A stretch of 64,000 nt of DNA, taken from contig NZ_CP034570.1 of NCBI RefSeq assembly GCF_003970695.1, positions 806,001-870,000 on the forward strand, read 5' to 3'. Numbering within the stretch: the stretch's first letter is position 1; each line of letters opens with the position of its first letter. Below are positions 53,456 to 62,609 of the stretch, piece after piece. Made by a program: the position numbers and the translations under genes. Source of the DNA: Maribacter sp. MJ134. GTDB lineage: Bacteria; Bacteroidota; Bacteroidia; Flavobacteriales; Flavobacteriaceae. The notes under the pieces are model-generated. The model was not told the DNA's origin. It worked only from the letters and a program-made list of their open reading frames with translations, and made no database searches.

Positions 53456-53899
53456 TAGAAATAGCTTACAGACTTTTGTCCCAACATTTAAATTGAAACG
53501 GCAACCATTGATTGCCTCTGCATCACTAATTCAACGTTGTGAAATGTTTCTGTTCTTCAGTAGTACACCAAGCAACAGCTCCGATTTCTTCTTATTGTCT
53601 TAATGCAATTTAAAATTTAGTTTTCACTATATTTTTTCACATCCATAATAGGCCTCAAAGGCGACAGCTTTTGAGCTATTAATCACCGTAGGCATATATT
53701 CTTCCTATGGAAGATACAATGCTTAACAGTTGAACAATAATATAAAGAACGTAAACTCTATAATGAACATCAGTTACATCCTTAGCGATGTTTCCCTTTG
53801 TTCATACTTAAAGATACGAAAAAAATAATAAGGAATAGTATTTCGTAAAAAATTAATAATCAACACCTTATGAACCATAGTTGTTCACAAATGTTCATA

Positions 53900-53930
53900 A
53901 AAAAACACCAACTTTAGATTGGTGTTTTTG
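53900..53930 (-). terminator. intrinsic terminator after rplS
   Basis: The stem AAACACCAA/TTGGTGTTT with a 7-base loop and flanking A and T runs lies 20-50 bp beyond the rplS stop on the minus strand. Confidence 0.75.
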
Positions 53931-53948
53931 TTTATCGTTTCGCTAAGT

Positions 53949-54299
53949 TTAAGACCTTACTTCTTTAATTCTAGCTTTCTTACCGGTTAAGCCTCTAAAG
54001 TAGTAAATACGTGATCTACGAACTTTACCTTTCTTATTGACCTCTATTTTCTGTAGTGCTGGTAAGTTGACCGGAAATATACGTTCAACACCTACTGTAC
54101 CGGACATTTTTCTTATTGTAAACGTTTCCGTTGTACCAGATCCTCTTCGTTGTATTACGACTCCTTTAAAGAACTGCGTACGTGTTTTCTCACCTTCTTT
54201 AATTTCATAATAAACCGTTAGTGTATCTCCTGCGGAAAATTTTGGGAATTCTTTTTTTGTTACGAATTCGTCCTGTACGTATTTTATTAGTGATTCCAT
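53949..54299 (-). CDS. rplS: 50S ribosomal protein L19
   Basis: A 116-residue large-subunit protein at the 30S-50S interface. Typical blocks are FSAGDTLTVYYEIKEGEKTRTQFFKGVVIQRRGSG (given partly: FSAGDTLTVYYEIKEGEK and FFKGVVIQRRGSG), TFTIRKMSGTVGVERIFPVNLP and KVRRSRIYYFRGLTGKKARIKE. It has a promoter box 70 bp upstream and a terminator downstream, so it appears monocistronic even though trmD lies 127 bp upstream; in many bacteria the two are in one operon. Confidence 0.97.
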   Translation of the reverse strand: MESLIKYVQDEFVTKKEFPKFSAGDTLTVYYEIKEGEKTRTQFFKGVVIQRRGSGTTETFTIRKMSGTVGVERIFPVNLPALQKIEVNKKGKVRRSRIYYFRGLTGKKARIKEVRS

Positions 54300-54368
54300 T
54301 GTCTTTTAAATTGGAATTGAATCAAAACAACTTTCACGATTTTCGTCAGAGGTTGATTTAACAGTGTG

Positions 54369-54376
54369 CAAAAATA
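54369..54376 (-). promoter_or_regulatory. candidate -7 box for rplS
   Basis: The minus strand reads TATTTTTG, a perfect TAnnTTTG match, in the trmD-rplS gap. A start site near 54362 would leave a leader of about 62 bases, long enough for a ribosomal-protein leader fold. Confidence 0.45.
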
Positions 54377-54426
54377 GTTCTAAAATTAGAACCTACAAGT
54401 ATTTTTATAAGATTTTTAATGGTTGT

Positions 54427-55101
54427 CTATTCTAATAGGTCCGGCCTCAGTGCTTCCGTTCTTAAGTGGGCCTGTTCTTCTCGCCATTGTTCTATTTTTC
54501 CAAAATTGCCACTCAACAATACCTCTGGCACCTTCATGCCCTTATATTCTGATGGTCTTGTGTATACTGGTGGTGCCAAAAGACCATCTTGAAAACTATC
54601 TGTTAATGCCGAGGTCTCATCGTTAAGCACGCCCGGGAGTAATCGTATGATTGTATCACAAAGTACGGCGGCACCCAGCTCGCCACCTGAAAGAACGTAA
54701 TCGCCAATGGAAATTTCTTTAGTTATGAATCTATCCCTGACTCTCTGGTCAACACCTTTATAATGACCGCATAAAATGATAATATTTTTTGACAGTGATA
54801 AGCCATTCGAAATTTTTTGATTTAACCGCTCTCCGTCGGGAGTCATATAGATTATCTCGTCGTAGTCTCTTTGTTCGGTTAGGGCAGTGATGCACTTATC
54901 AATAGGTTCTATCATGAGCACCATACCTGCACCCCCACCAAATTGATAATCGTCCACCTGGTTATAACTTTTATCGGTATAATCCCTAATATTATGAAAA
55001 TGAACTTCAACAAGATTCTTGTCAATGGCTCTTTTTAGAATAGAGGCGTCAAACGGACTTCTTAACAACTCAGGTAACACCGTTATGATATCGATTCGCA
55101 T
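54427..55101 (-). CDS. trmD: tRNA (guanine-37 N1) methyltransferase
   Basis: A 224-residue SPOUT-class enzyme that methylates G37 of tRNAs and prevents +1 frameshifting. Motifs include [13 protein letters not shown] at the start, [29 protein letters not shown] and [19 protein letters not shown], the last forming the SAM-binding knot. It lies 21 bp after a GNAT gene on the same strand and upstream of rplS. Confidence 0.97.
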   Translation of the reverse strand: MRIDIITVLPELLRSPFDASILKRAIDKNLVEVHFHNIRDYTDKSYNQVDDYQFGGGAGMVLMIEPIDKCITALTEQRDYDEIIYMTPDGERLNQKISNGLSLSKNIIILCGHYKGVDQRVRDRFITKEISIGDYVLSGGELGAAVLCDTIIRLLPGVLNDETSALTDSFQDGLLAPPVYTRPSEYKGMKVPEVLLSGNFGKIEQWREEQAHLRTEALRPDLLE

Positions 55102-55122
55102 ATTTCTTTGAAGGATTTAATT

Positions 55123-55563
55123 TTAGGCTGTCCAAAAATAATGAAAACAATGAGAATCCTTTTTCCACTCCAGTTTCTCGTAAAGTTTTTGCGCAGGGTT
55201 GTCAATTGCGGTCTCCAAGGCCAATCCTTTTTGCCCTTTTTCCCGACAATACTTTTTAGCGCTTTCGAGAAGTTGTGACCCTACTTTCTTTTGACGGTGA
55301 TTTTTCAGAACAAATAAGTCGTTCAGAATAAGATACGGCTTCAAGGATACTGAAGAGAAAGTTTGGTACAGTTGTGTAAACCCTACAGGAATCGCCTTTT
55401 CATAGGCGATAAAAATAACGGACTCCTGTTTGGTAATCCTATCTTTTAAGAATTCGGTCGCTGCTTCCTGATTCGATGGTTGATCGTAAAACATACGATA
55501 TAGATCAAACAGGGGAACTACATCCTCCAAATCCAATAAGTCGGCTTGTTTTATAGTAATCAT
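55123..55563 (-). CDS. GNAT-family N-acetyltransferase
   Basis: A 146-residue acetyltransferase. The acetyl-CoA-binding signature is VLKNHRQKKVGSQLLESAKKY (Q/RxxGxG/A type, at about residues 86-106), preceded by the LNDLFV strand and followed by LALETAIDNPAQKLYEKLEWKKD, the C-terminal part of the fold. The substrate is unknown. The gene precedes trmD by 21 bp and is probably co-transcribed with it. Confidence 0.9.
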   Translation of the reverse strand: MITIKQADLLDLEDVVPLFDLYRMFYDQPSNQEAATEFLKDRITKQESVIFIAYEKAIPVGFTQLYQTFSSVSLKPYLILNDLFVLKNHRQKKVGSQLLESAKKYCREKGQKGLALETAIDNPAQKLYEKLEWKKDSHCFHYFWTA

Positions 55564-55600
55564 AACGTATAAAAAAGCTCCTTTAAAAGGAGCTAAAATA

Positions 55601-56221
55601 TTATTTAGGTTTTTTCTGTTTATTTATTTCGTCCTGTAACTGCCTACTGATTTTCTGTTCTCGTTCTAGCGCCCTTCTTCGGTGATCTTCATATTCCAAT
55701 TCCAGTTCAGAAAGATTCTGCTTGGCTTCTTGTGTTAAGATATTACTATTTCTGAATTTATAAATGAATAATCCTAAAAGTAAAAATAGTCCAGCTATAA
55801 TAGTCCAAAGAATGACATTGTAAGTTCCTTTGGATACCTGTATCCCTAAAAAGGACATACTATCCTTTTCTTCCGTAACAGCGGTTAAATTGGTGGTCGT
55901 TTCCTCAAGTTTCTTATTCAAGGAAGTAATTGTGGTTTCATGACCGGATATGGTCGATTTTAATTCCGCCGTTTTTTTGTTCATTACGGCGATGGAATCC
56001 AGTACATTTTTCCTGATTTTATAGAGATTGGATTCTTTGACAACTTCATACCGTACACCATCTGCTCTATAATTACCAGAACGTTTAGAGATATAATCAA
56101 ACTGTTTGCTTATTGGTCCTTCGTCTAATGATAATTTTTGCTCTTCAGTAGAATCTTGCCCATAATTGATGTTAACAGTAAGTAGGACCGTCAAAACATA
56201 TAATAGTCTTGTGATTTTCAT
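55601..56221 (-). CDS. exported coiled-coil membrane protein of unknown function
   Basis: A 206-residue protein with a signal peptide (about residues 1-21, ending NINYGQ), a long coiled coil (about 70-120: AELKSTISGHETTITSLNKKLEETTTNL), a transmembrane helix (about 135-153, VILWTIIAGLFLLLGLFIY) and a second charged helical tail (about 165-206, LEYEDHRRRALEREQKISRQL). Similar flavobacterial genes beside trmD have been labelled as tRNA methyltransferases; no such motif is present here. The layout suggests an envelope-spanning scaffold or sensor. Confidence 0.8.
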   Translation of the reverse strand: MKITRLLYVLTVLLTVNINYGQDSTEEQKLSLDEGPISKQFDYISKRSGNYRADGVRYEVVKESNLYKIRKNVLDSIAVMNKKTAELKSTISGHETTITSLNKKLEETTTNLTAVTEEKDSMSFLGIQVSKGTYNVILWTIIAGLFLLLGLFIYKFRNSNILTQEAKQNLSELELEYEDHRRRALEREQKISRQLQDEINKQKKPK

Positions 56222-56368
56222 TTGTAAAAAAATTGCCGTTAAATAATGATTTAGAGAGAACTAAAGTAATTGAATAAAATCAATTAAGAAAAAAAAACGG
56301 GTAAACCTTGTTCAGCTCTTTAAACGTACGTTTCAACTAGGGGAAGTGGACGTCTTAAATATTAAATT

Positions 56369-57817
56369 TTAATAATAGGTATACCTTCTAACTTTAGAAA
56401 TATATTTAGCTAATCTGATTACTTGGTGGGAGTAGCCATATTCATTATCATACCATATATACAGAATAAGGTTTTTCCCGTTATCCGATACCAGTGTCGC
56501 CTTGCTGTCGTATATGGAAGGTGCAGAAGTACCTACGATGTCCGACGATACTAACTCCTTACTCAGGGAGTACTTTATCTGCTCTACCAAATCTCCCTCC
56601 AGAGCATATTTCTTAAGAATAGTGTTGATGCCACTTAAGGAAGTTTTATTTTTAAGGTCTAAGTTTAGAATGGCCAAAGAACCATTGGGTACGGGAACCC
56701 TTATGGCATTGGAGCTCAGTTTACCCTTTAAAGCGGGTAAGGCTTTCGCCACCGCTTCTCCCGCACCGGTTTCTGTAATGACCATGTTAAGACCAGCGGC
56801 GCGTCCACGTCGGTATTTGCCATGCATGTTATCTACTAGGTTCTGGTCATTGGTATACGCGTGTATGGTTTCTAAATGTCCCTTTCTGATACCTAGCGAA
56901 TCTTCCACCACTTTCAATATTGGTGTAATGGCATTGGTGGTACAGGAAGCAGCGGAGAATATGTTAGTAGTATCCGGGTCATGTTCCAAATGGTTTACGC
57001 CATGAACAATGTTGGGAACTTCTTTGCCGGGAGCAGTGAGAAGCACCTTAGAGGCACCCTTGGCCTTTAAATGCCGGGATAATGCTTTTTTATCTCTGAA
57101 AGCGCCGGTATTGTCAATAATTAGTGCATCGGATATCCCATATTTGGTATAATCTATTTCTTCGGGTTGGTTGGCATTTATGACATGAACCGTAGTGCCG
57201 TTTATGATAAGGGCCTTGTTTTTGCTGTCAATACTCACCGTACCCATAAAATTACCATGAACGGAATCCGTTCGTAAAAGACTTGCTCTTTTCTCAAGCA
57301 CTGCTTCATCCATTGTACCTCTTACCACAATGGCACGGAGCCTCATTTGATTGCCCTTACCCGTTTTAGACATTAACTCTCTTGCCAAAAGACGACCAAT
57401 TCTACCAAAACCGTAAAGTACCACATCTTTGGGTTGAATCCCGTCATAATCTGCTGCTGACTTCAATTTTTCAATGACGAAGGCTTTAACGTTGTTGGAA
57501 TTGTTATCGTCGGCGTGATATTCATATGTTAATTTTCCAATATCCAATTTAGAAGGAGGAAGCTTTAAATCATTGATAGCCCTTAAAAGTTCAACGGAAT
57601 CAAAAATGGAAATAGGTTTTTGAACGAACTCGCCCGCATATTCATGCAAGTGTATAATATCGCTTACATTTCTATCAATAACCTGATTTTTAAAAAGGAC
57701 TATTTCAATGGACTTATCATACCAAAGGTCACTTATTATTTTAATGAACTCAGTGGTGGCTTTTCTTCTGTCTGCCTGGAAGGCTAATTCTTTTTCGTAA
57801 GATACTTTACGTGACAT
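56369..57817 (-). CDS. gap: glyceraldehyde-3-phosphate dehydrogenase, long form
   Basis: A glycolytic enzyme of 482 residues counted from ATG 57817. The usual GAPDH is about 335 residues; this long form has an extra N-terminal helical part (about residues 1-120, SYEKELAFQADRRKATTEFI and LKLPPSKLDIGKLTYEYH). The dehydrogenase follows with YGFGRIGRLLARELM, the catalytic cysteine in SAASCTTNAITPIL, HAYTNDQNLVDNMHGKYRRGRAAGLNM and WYDNEYGYSHQVIRLAKY. A promoter box at 57848 lies inside the longer frame and supports this start. The extension also occurs in other Bacteroidota; its role is unknown. Confidence 0.95.
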   Translation of the reverse strand: MSRKVSYEKELAFQADRRKATTEFIKIISDLWYDKSIEIVLFKNQVIDRNVSDIIHLHEYAGEFVQKPISIFDSVELLRAINDLKLPPSKLDIGKLTYEYHADDNNSNNVKAFVIEKLKSAADYDGIQPKDVVLYGFGRIGRLLARELMSKTGKGNQMRLRAIVVRGTMDEAVLEKRASLLRTDSVHGNFMGTVSIDSKNKALIINGTTVHVINANQPEEIDYTKYGISDALIIDNTGAFRDKKALSRHLKAKGASKVLLTAPGKEVPNIVHGVNHLEHDPDTTNIFSAASCTTNAITPILKVVEDSLGIRKGHLETIHAYTNDQNLVDNMHGKYRRGRAAGLNMVITETGAGEAVAKALPALKGKLSSNAIRVPVPNGSLAILNLDLKNKTSLSGINTILKKYALEGDLVEQIKYSLSKELVSSDIVGTSAPSIYDSKATLVSDNGKNLILYIWYDNEYGYSHQVIRLAKYISKVRRYTYY

Positions 57818-57847
57818 ATTTTGGGTATAGGTTGTTATATTTTTTCG

Positions 57848-57855
57848 CAAAATTA
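57848..57855 (-). promoter_or_regulatory. candidate -7 box for gap
   Basis: The minus strand reads TAATTTTG, a perfect TAnnTTTG match, 31 bp upstream of ATG 57817 and downstream of the htrA terminator. It lies within the in-frame upstream extension, arguing that translation starts after it. Confidence 0.45.
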
Positions 57856-57888
57856 CTATTTTCAAACGTTTTCGTAACAATTTCGCAC

Positions 57889-57924
57889 AAAAAAAGCATC
57901 TGCTTTTAACAGATGCTTTTTTTT
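57889..57924. terminator. terminator after htrA
   Basis: The stem AAAGCATCTG/CAGATGCTTT (about 57893-57902 and 57910-57919) has a 7-base loop and long A and T runs on the two sides. On the minus strand it follows the htrA stop by about 17 bp and precedes gap. Confidence 0.85.
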
Positions 57925-57940
57925 ACGAATAGCTTATAAT

Positions 57941-59341
57941 CTATTGAAATATCAGTCGTTCTCTTTCCCCATCTTCGTTTAGCATTGTAATAACTGTTTT
58001 ACCATACCTGGAGATGCCCCCGAAGGCATTTTTCGCATCGGTAATATTTTCAATGTCCTTGTCATCTACCTTGATAATAACTTTCCCATCAAGACCGTAG
58101 CCTCTATATCTTTCTGGAACACCGGTAATTTTGACGCCGATTTTAGTTTTAAACTGCTTTTTATCCTTTTCGGATAGATTTTTTACTTCCATACCCATTT
58201 CAGGTACAATAATCGTTTGGCGTTCTTTTAGTGTCACTGCTACCGTAATCTCCTCATCGTCTCTATCAATTAGCATCTCTACCGTATCTCCAGGTCTTTT
58301 GGTACTTAAGTACCCCGTTAAGTCCGGGTATTTCTTAATTTTTATTTTATCTATCATCTTTACGATGTCACCTTCTCTCAAATCAGCCTCTTCCGCACCA
58401 GAATCTTCAACGATACCGGATATGTATACTCCTTCTATTTCGTTTAATCCTTTCTCTATGGCATAGGGGGTATTTACGGGAGCCACATTAATTCCTAGCA
58501 CACCTTTCTGTACATTTCCATACTCTAGGATATCATCGATTACTTTTTTAGCGATATTACTTGGAACCGCAAAGGAGTACCCTACATAAGAACCTGTACG
58601 TGAGGAAATTGCCGTATTTATTCCTATTAAATCTCCGTTGGTATTCACTAATGCACCGCCAGAATTTCCGGGATTTACCGCAGCATCGGTCTGGATAAAG
58701 GATTGGTTAGACCTTGTATCCAAGCTCCTCGCTTTGGCACTAACTATGCCCGCGGTTACGGTCGATGTTAAATTAAAAGGATTGCCTACAGCTAAGACCC
58801 ATTCCCCAATTTTGGTGTTATCAGAATCTCCAAAGGCGAGGTAAGGAAGCTTTTCATTGGTTTCGATCTTTATCAGAGCGATATCAGAATTTGGGTCACT
58901 ACCCACGAGCTGCGCATCATAGGTTTTATTGTTGTTCAAGGTAACCTGCAATTGACTTGCGTTGGCAATGACGTGGTTGTTGGTGACGATATGGCCATCC
59001 TGTGAGATAATAACCCCGGACCCTGTTCCTACCTGGGGAGCTGACTTACTTCCTCCAGACCCGTAGAAGAAATCAAAAATATTGTTAGGGCTTTTACCAA
59101 CTGTTACGTTTTTCACGTGTACCACGGCATTCACGGTATTCTCCGCAGCCAAGGTAAAATCTACCTCGTTGATACCTGCACCTTTTGCCGAAGTAGGGGT
59201 AAAGCTGGTATTTATTAAGGAACTGTTTTCATCTGCCGCAACAACGGTATACGAATTCTTTTCGAAGAGGAATTTGTAGGCCCCTAAAGTTATGGCTCCT
59301 GCAAATACTGCTACTATCAATAGACTTCCAATTCTTCTCAT
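57941..59341 (-). CDS. htrA: periplasmic serine protease, HtrA/DegP family
   Basis: A 466-residue S1C protease and chaperone. It has an N-terminal hydrophobic signal or anchor (about residues 6-26). The triad is His in GHIVTNNHVI (about 118), Asp in SDPNSDIALIKIE (about 148) and Ser in DAAVNPGNSGGALVN (about 227). Two PDZ domains follow: the first near 300-370 (LREGDIVKMIDKIKIKK) and the second, shorter, near 395-466 (DGKVIIKVDDKDIENI). It handles misfolded envelope proteins. It is a single gene, divergent from dapF. Confidence 0.95.
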   Translation of the reverse strand: MRRIGSLLIVAVFAGAITLGAYKFLFEKNSYTVVAADENSSLINTSFTPTSAKGAGINEVDFTLAAENTVNAVVHVKNVTVGKSPNNIFDFFYGSGGSKSAPQVGTGSGVIISQDGHIVTNNHVIANASQLQVTLNNNKTYDAQLVGSDPNSDIALIKIETNEKLPYLAFGDSDNTKIGEWVLAVGNPFNLTSTVTAGIVSAKARSLDTRSNQSFIQTDAAVNPGNSGGALVNTNGDLIGINTAISSRTGSYVGYSFAVPSNIAKKVIDDILEYGNVQKGVLGINVAPVNTPYAIEKGLNEIEGVYISGIVEDSGAEEADLREGDIVKMIDKIKIKKYPDLTGYLSTKRPGDTVEMLIDRDDEEITVAVTLKERQTIIVPEMGMEVKNLSEKDKKQFKTKIGVKITGVPERYRGYGLDGKVIIKVDDKDIENITDAKNAFGGISRYGKTVITMLNEDGERERLIFQ

Positions 59342-59444
59342 ATGCTTTGGATTTTAACTTATTCCTTGTAAAATTAGTTGAAATTATAATTTTTCATTGT
59401 GATTTAACGACTTTTTAACTGCCAAAAAACCCTTAATAATGTTC

Positions 59445-59452
59445 TATCTTTG
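59445..59452 (+). promoter_or_regulatory. candidate -7 box for the dapF operon
   Basis: TATCTTTG is a perfect TAnnTTTG match ending 16 bp before ATG 59469, giving a very short leader. It lies within the in-frame extension that begins at 59439, which argues against that upstream start. Confidence 0.5.
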
Positions 59453-59468
59453 TTGCTTTAACTACGGC

Positions 59469-60245
59469 ATGGAAACAACATTTTTTAAATATCAAGGGAC
59501 TGGGAACGACTTTGTTATGATAGATAATCGAAAGTCCTTATTTCCAAAGGACGATTATAAGCTTATAGCGAAGCTATGCGATAGAAGATTTGGTATTGGT
59601 GCTGATGGATTGATTTTGTTAGAGAATGATGCGTCTACAGACTTTAGAATGGTGTATTTCAACGCGGATGGTAGAGAAGGTTCCATGTGTGGTAACGGAG
59701 GCCGGTGTATTGTCGCTTTTGCCAAGTTTTTAGGCATAATCGATATGAATACCACTTTTATGGCCGTAGACGGTTTACATGAAGCCACGGTGACTAAAGA
59801 TTTGGTGAGTCTGAAAATGCAGAATGTAACGGAAATTAAATCAAAAACCAATTCCTTATTTATGGATACCGGCTCCCCGCATCACGTTCAATTGGTAGCA
59901 GGTCTTAAGGATGTTAATGTGGTAAAAGAAGGTGCAAAACTCAGGTACGGACTATATGGCGAGTCGGGTTCAAATATCAATTTTGTTCAACAAGATACAC
60001 CAGATTCATTTTCCATTAGAACCTATGAAAGAGGTGTAGAAGATGAAACTCTGTCTTGTGGAACAGGGGTTACTGCAGTAGCTTTAGGCATGCATAATTC
60101 AGGAAAAACGAAATCAAATACGGTTAAGGTCAACGCCCTCGGAGGGGCCTTAGAGGTATCCTTTGATCTAGAGGAAGGTGTTTACCAAAATATTTATCTC
60201 AAAGGTGCCGCAAAACAGGTTTTTAAAGGAGAGGTGTCTTGGTAA
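59469..60245 (+). CDS. dapF: diaminopimelate epimerase
   Basis: This enzyme converts LL- to meso-diaminopimelate for peptidoglycan and lysine synthesis. From ATG 59469 it has 258 residues, beginning FFKYQGTGNDFVMIDN as usual; a start ten codons upstream would fall on the promoter box. The two catalytic cysteines are in GSMCGNGGRC (about residues 71-80) and ETLSCGTGVTAVALG (about 195-209). It is the first gene of a three-gene operon with a GNAT and mltG, linking two cell-wall functions. Confidence 0.96.
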   Translation: METTFFKYQGTGNDFVMIDNRKSLFPKDDYKLIAKLCDRRFGIGADGLILLENDASTDFRMVYFNADGREGSMCGNGGRCIVAFAKFLGIIDMNTTFMAVDGLHEATVTKDLVSLKMQNVTEIKSKTNSLFMDTGSPHHVQLVAGLKDVNVVKEGAKLRYGLYGESGSNINFVQQDTPDSFSIRTYERGVEDETLSCGTGVTAVALGMHNSGKTKSNTVKVNALGGALEVSFDLEEGVYQNIYLKGAAKQVFKGEVSW

Positions 60246-60763
60246 CGTTAGAAGGAAAACATATCTATCTTAGGGCTCTTGAGAAAGAGGACCTTGATTT
60301 TTTATATAAATTAGAGAACAGTACTGCGGTCTGGGAAATCAGCGGAACCGTTACGCCCTATTCTAAAAATGTTCTTGAACTATATCTAGAGAATGCCCAT
60401 AGAGACATTTATGATGTAAAGCAGTTACGACTGGTAATTTGTAATACCGACCATAAACGTATAGGGCTTATAGACTTGTTCGATTTTGACCCTAAGAACA
60501 AGAGAGCTGGTGTAGGAATCATTATTTTGGATAAGTCGGATAGAAATCACGGTGCTGGTTTTGAATCCTTACAGATACTCTGCGCTTATGCCTTCAAATC
60601 TCTTGGATTACGACAAGTTTATGCCAATATTCTCGAGGAGAACAGCGCAAGTATTCATTTATTTCAAAAACTTGGTTTTGAACGTGTAGGTATAAAAAAG
60701 GATTGGATTTACTCCGATGGTGAATATAAAAATGAAGTCTTATTTCAAAAGATAAAACACTAA
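60239..60763 (+). CDS. GNAT-family N-acetyltransferase (RimJ/RimL-like)
   Basis: A 174-residue acetyltransferase starting at TTG 60239, which overlaps the dapF stop by 7 bp. Its start LEGKHIYLRALEKEDLDFLY and the motifs WEISGTVTPYSKNVLELYLE and GVGIIILDKSDRNHGAGFESLQILCAYAFKSLGL (the acetyl-CoA loop, RNHGAG) are those of the RimL/SpeG-like group. The C-terminal NILEENSASIHLFQKLGFE is also typical. The target is not clear. A one-base overlap (TAATG) leads into mltG. Confidence 0.9.
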   Translation: MVTLEGKHIYLRALEKEDLDFLYKLENSTAVWEISGTVTPYSKNVLELYLENAHRDIYDVKQLRLVICNTDHKRIGLIDLFDFDPKNKRAGVGIIILDKSDRNHGAGFESLQILCAYAFKSLGLRQVYANILEENSASIHLFQKLGFERVGIKKDWIYSDGEYKNEVLFQKIKH

Positions 60764-61806
60764 TGTATATTAAACGTATTTTACTAGCTATTGCAATAAT
60801 CGGTCTTTTGGCTGGGGGAGCCTTTGCCTATATGGTCTACAGTGTATTCTTCACTCCCAATACCGCCTTCAATAATGAGGAAGCTTTTGTGTATATTCCG
60901 TCTGATGCCTCGTTTGCGGAAGTTAAGACCAACCTAGAACCCTTACTGATAGATTTGGATGCGTTTGAGTCGGCCGCAGAAAGAAAAGGATACGCCCAAA
61001 ACGTTCGGGGAGGGAAGTACCGTATTGCGAAAGGAATGACGAACAATGATATCATAAACACCCTGAGAGTGAACAATATCCCCGTTAAGGTTGCCTTTAA
61101 CAATCAGGAACGCGTAGAAGACTTAGCCGGTAGAATAGCTATGCAGATAGAAGCGGACAGCGTGTCGCTGCTGCGTGTATTCACGGATAACGATTTTTTA
61201 GAGTCCAATGGTTTTAATGAGGCCAACCAAATTTCCTTATATATTCCAAATAGTTATGAGTTCTTCTGGAATACGACGGCCGAAGGGTTTCGGGCACGTA
61301 TGCTCAATGAGTACAAAAAGTTTTGGAACAAGGAGCGTATGACAAAGGCAAAAACTTTGGGGCTAACACCTAACGAGGTCATTACTTTGGCATCCATAGT
61401 ACATAAAGAAAGTGCAAAGGTAGATGAGCGGCCACGTGTGGCCGGGGTGTATTTAAATAGACTCAAAACCGGTATGCTCCTGCAAGCTGACCCAACACTT
61501 ATTTATGGAATAAAAAAGAAGGCCAATGACTTTAGTCTGGTCATCAAAAGAGTGCTGTACAAAGATTTTGAATTAGAATCGCCGTACAATACCTATAAAT
61601 ATGGTGGTCTTCCTCCAGGACCTATAACAATGCCCGATATTAGTGCCATTGATGGTGTCCTCAATTCCGAAAAACATAAATATTATTATTTTGTGGCAAA
61701 TGTTAAAAACTTCGGATATCACATGTTTGCAGAGAATTTGGCGCAACACAACCGGAATAAGGCGCAGTATATCCGATGGATCAATAGTAAAAATATCAAC
61801 AGGTAG
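60763..61806 (+). CDS. mltG: endolytic murein transglycosylase
   Basis: A 347-residue inner-membrane enzyme that cleaves nascent glycan strands. It has a transmembrane anchor (about residues 5-27), a LysM-like domain (about 45-115) and the YceG catalytic domain with LTPNEVITLASIVHKESAKVDERPRVAGVYLNRL (the catalytic glutamate is in HKESAK), LLQADPTLIYG, SPYNTYKYGGLPPGPI and YYYFVANVKNFGYHMFAENLAQHN. It is the third gene of the dapF operon. Confidence 0.95.
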   Translation: MYIKRILLAIAIIGLLAGGAFAYMVYSVFFTPNTAFNNEEAFVYIPSDASFAEVKTNLEPLLIDLDAFESAAERKGYAQNVRGGKYRIAKGMTNNDIINTLRVNNIPVKVAFNNQERVEDLAGRIAMQIEADSVSLLRVFTDNDFLESNGFNEANQISLYIPNSYEFFWNTTAEGFRARMLNEYKKFWNKERMTKAKTLGLTPNEVITLASIVHKESAKVDERPRVAGVYLNRLKTGMLLQADPTLIYGIKKKANDFSLVIKRVLYKDFELESPYNTYKYGGLPPGPITMPDISAIDGVLNSEKHKYYYFVANVKNFGYHMFAENLAQHNRNKAQYIRWINSKNINR

Positions 61807-61888
61807 TCCATAATCGGAATTTTAAGACATGTTAACTAAATCTGTATTAATTTAACAAAGACTTCTCAAACTCTCATTTTCTCCGACA

Positions 61889-61896
61889 TAACTTTG
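61889..61896 (+). promoter_or_regulatory. candidate -7 box for the exported lysozyme-fold gene
   Basis: TAACTTTG is a perfect TAnnTTTG match, 56 bp before the ATG at 61953 and 83 bp after the mltG stop, suggesting a separate transcript. Confidence 0.45.
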
Positions 61897-61952
61897 TACT
61901 GTGAAATTTAAGCACGCAATTTTAATGCTATAAGTCTTAAGAAAAGCAAGTT

Positions 61953-62582
61953 ATGAGAAAATGGATATATTATGCATTTCCGATTATCGTAATATTTATT
62001 CTGTCTAGCTACGGCTTTACCCTTAATAAAGTAGAGGTGCCAAAAACACTACGGGTAAGTGAGGCATTTTTAGTAGCAAACCCCCAACGACATAGCCAAA
62101 TTAATGAACAAGAAGTAATCCCTCCTTTTTTAGGGAGTAGGTTTACTGGTTTTAAAGAGGCCTTGGCTTTTAAGGAATCTCAAGGTAATTATTTTGTAAT
62201 AAATACCTACGGGTACTTGGGCAAATATCAATTTGGTATAAATACGCTCAATTTGGTAGGGGTATACAGTGGTAAGGAGTTTTTAAGTGATCCGCAGCTT
62301 CAGGAAAAGGTTTTTGATATCAATCTTTCTAGGAACAAATGGATTTTAAGAAGGGATATCAAAAGGTTTCAGGGTAAATATATCGACGGAATAAAAATCA
62401 CGGAATCCGGTATTTTGGCTGCGGCACACTTAGCAGGACCAGGAAACGTGCAGCGCTACTTACGTTCTTTTGGAAAAAAAGATGTGACCGATGGTTATGG
62501 TACATCCATAGCCAACTACATTCATAAGTTTTCTGGATACGACACCTCAGTAGTCACAGCGGTAAGAAACCCAAGGATATAA
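61953..62582 (+). CDS. exported lysozyme-fold protein, probable peptidoglycan lytic enzyme
   Basis: A 209-residue protein with an N-terminal membrane anchor or signal (about residues 4-22). The mature part has the look of a transglycosylase: GFKEALAFKESQGNYFVINTYGYLGKYQFG, where the Glu in FKESQG is in the position of a catalytic residue, and ITESGILAAAHLAGPGNVQRYLRSFGKKDVTDGYGTSIANYIHKFSGYD, which resembles the second half of SLT/lysozyme-like domains. It follows mltG and its function is likely in the cell wall, but activity is unproven. Confidence 0.8.
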   Translation: MRKWIYYAFPIIVIFILSSYGFTLNKVEVPKTLRVSEAFLVANPQRHSQINEQEVIPPFLGSRFTGFKEALAFKESQGNYFVINTYGYLGKYQFGINTLNLVGVYSGKEFLSDPQLQEKVFDINLSRNKWILRRDIKRFQGKYIDGIKITESGILAAAHLAGPGNVQRYLRSFGKKDVTDGYGTSIANYIHKFSGYDTSVVTAVRNPRI

Positions 62583-62609
62583 AAAGTTAAATTAGATATG
62601 AAAATGGGG

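Noticed and set aside
53670-53800. A 40-codon hydrophobic reading frame on the minus strand
   Set aside because: It has no ATG or clear TTG/GTG start, ends quickly, and the flanking frames are full of stops; chance in AT-rich DNA is more likely.
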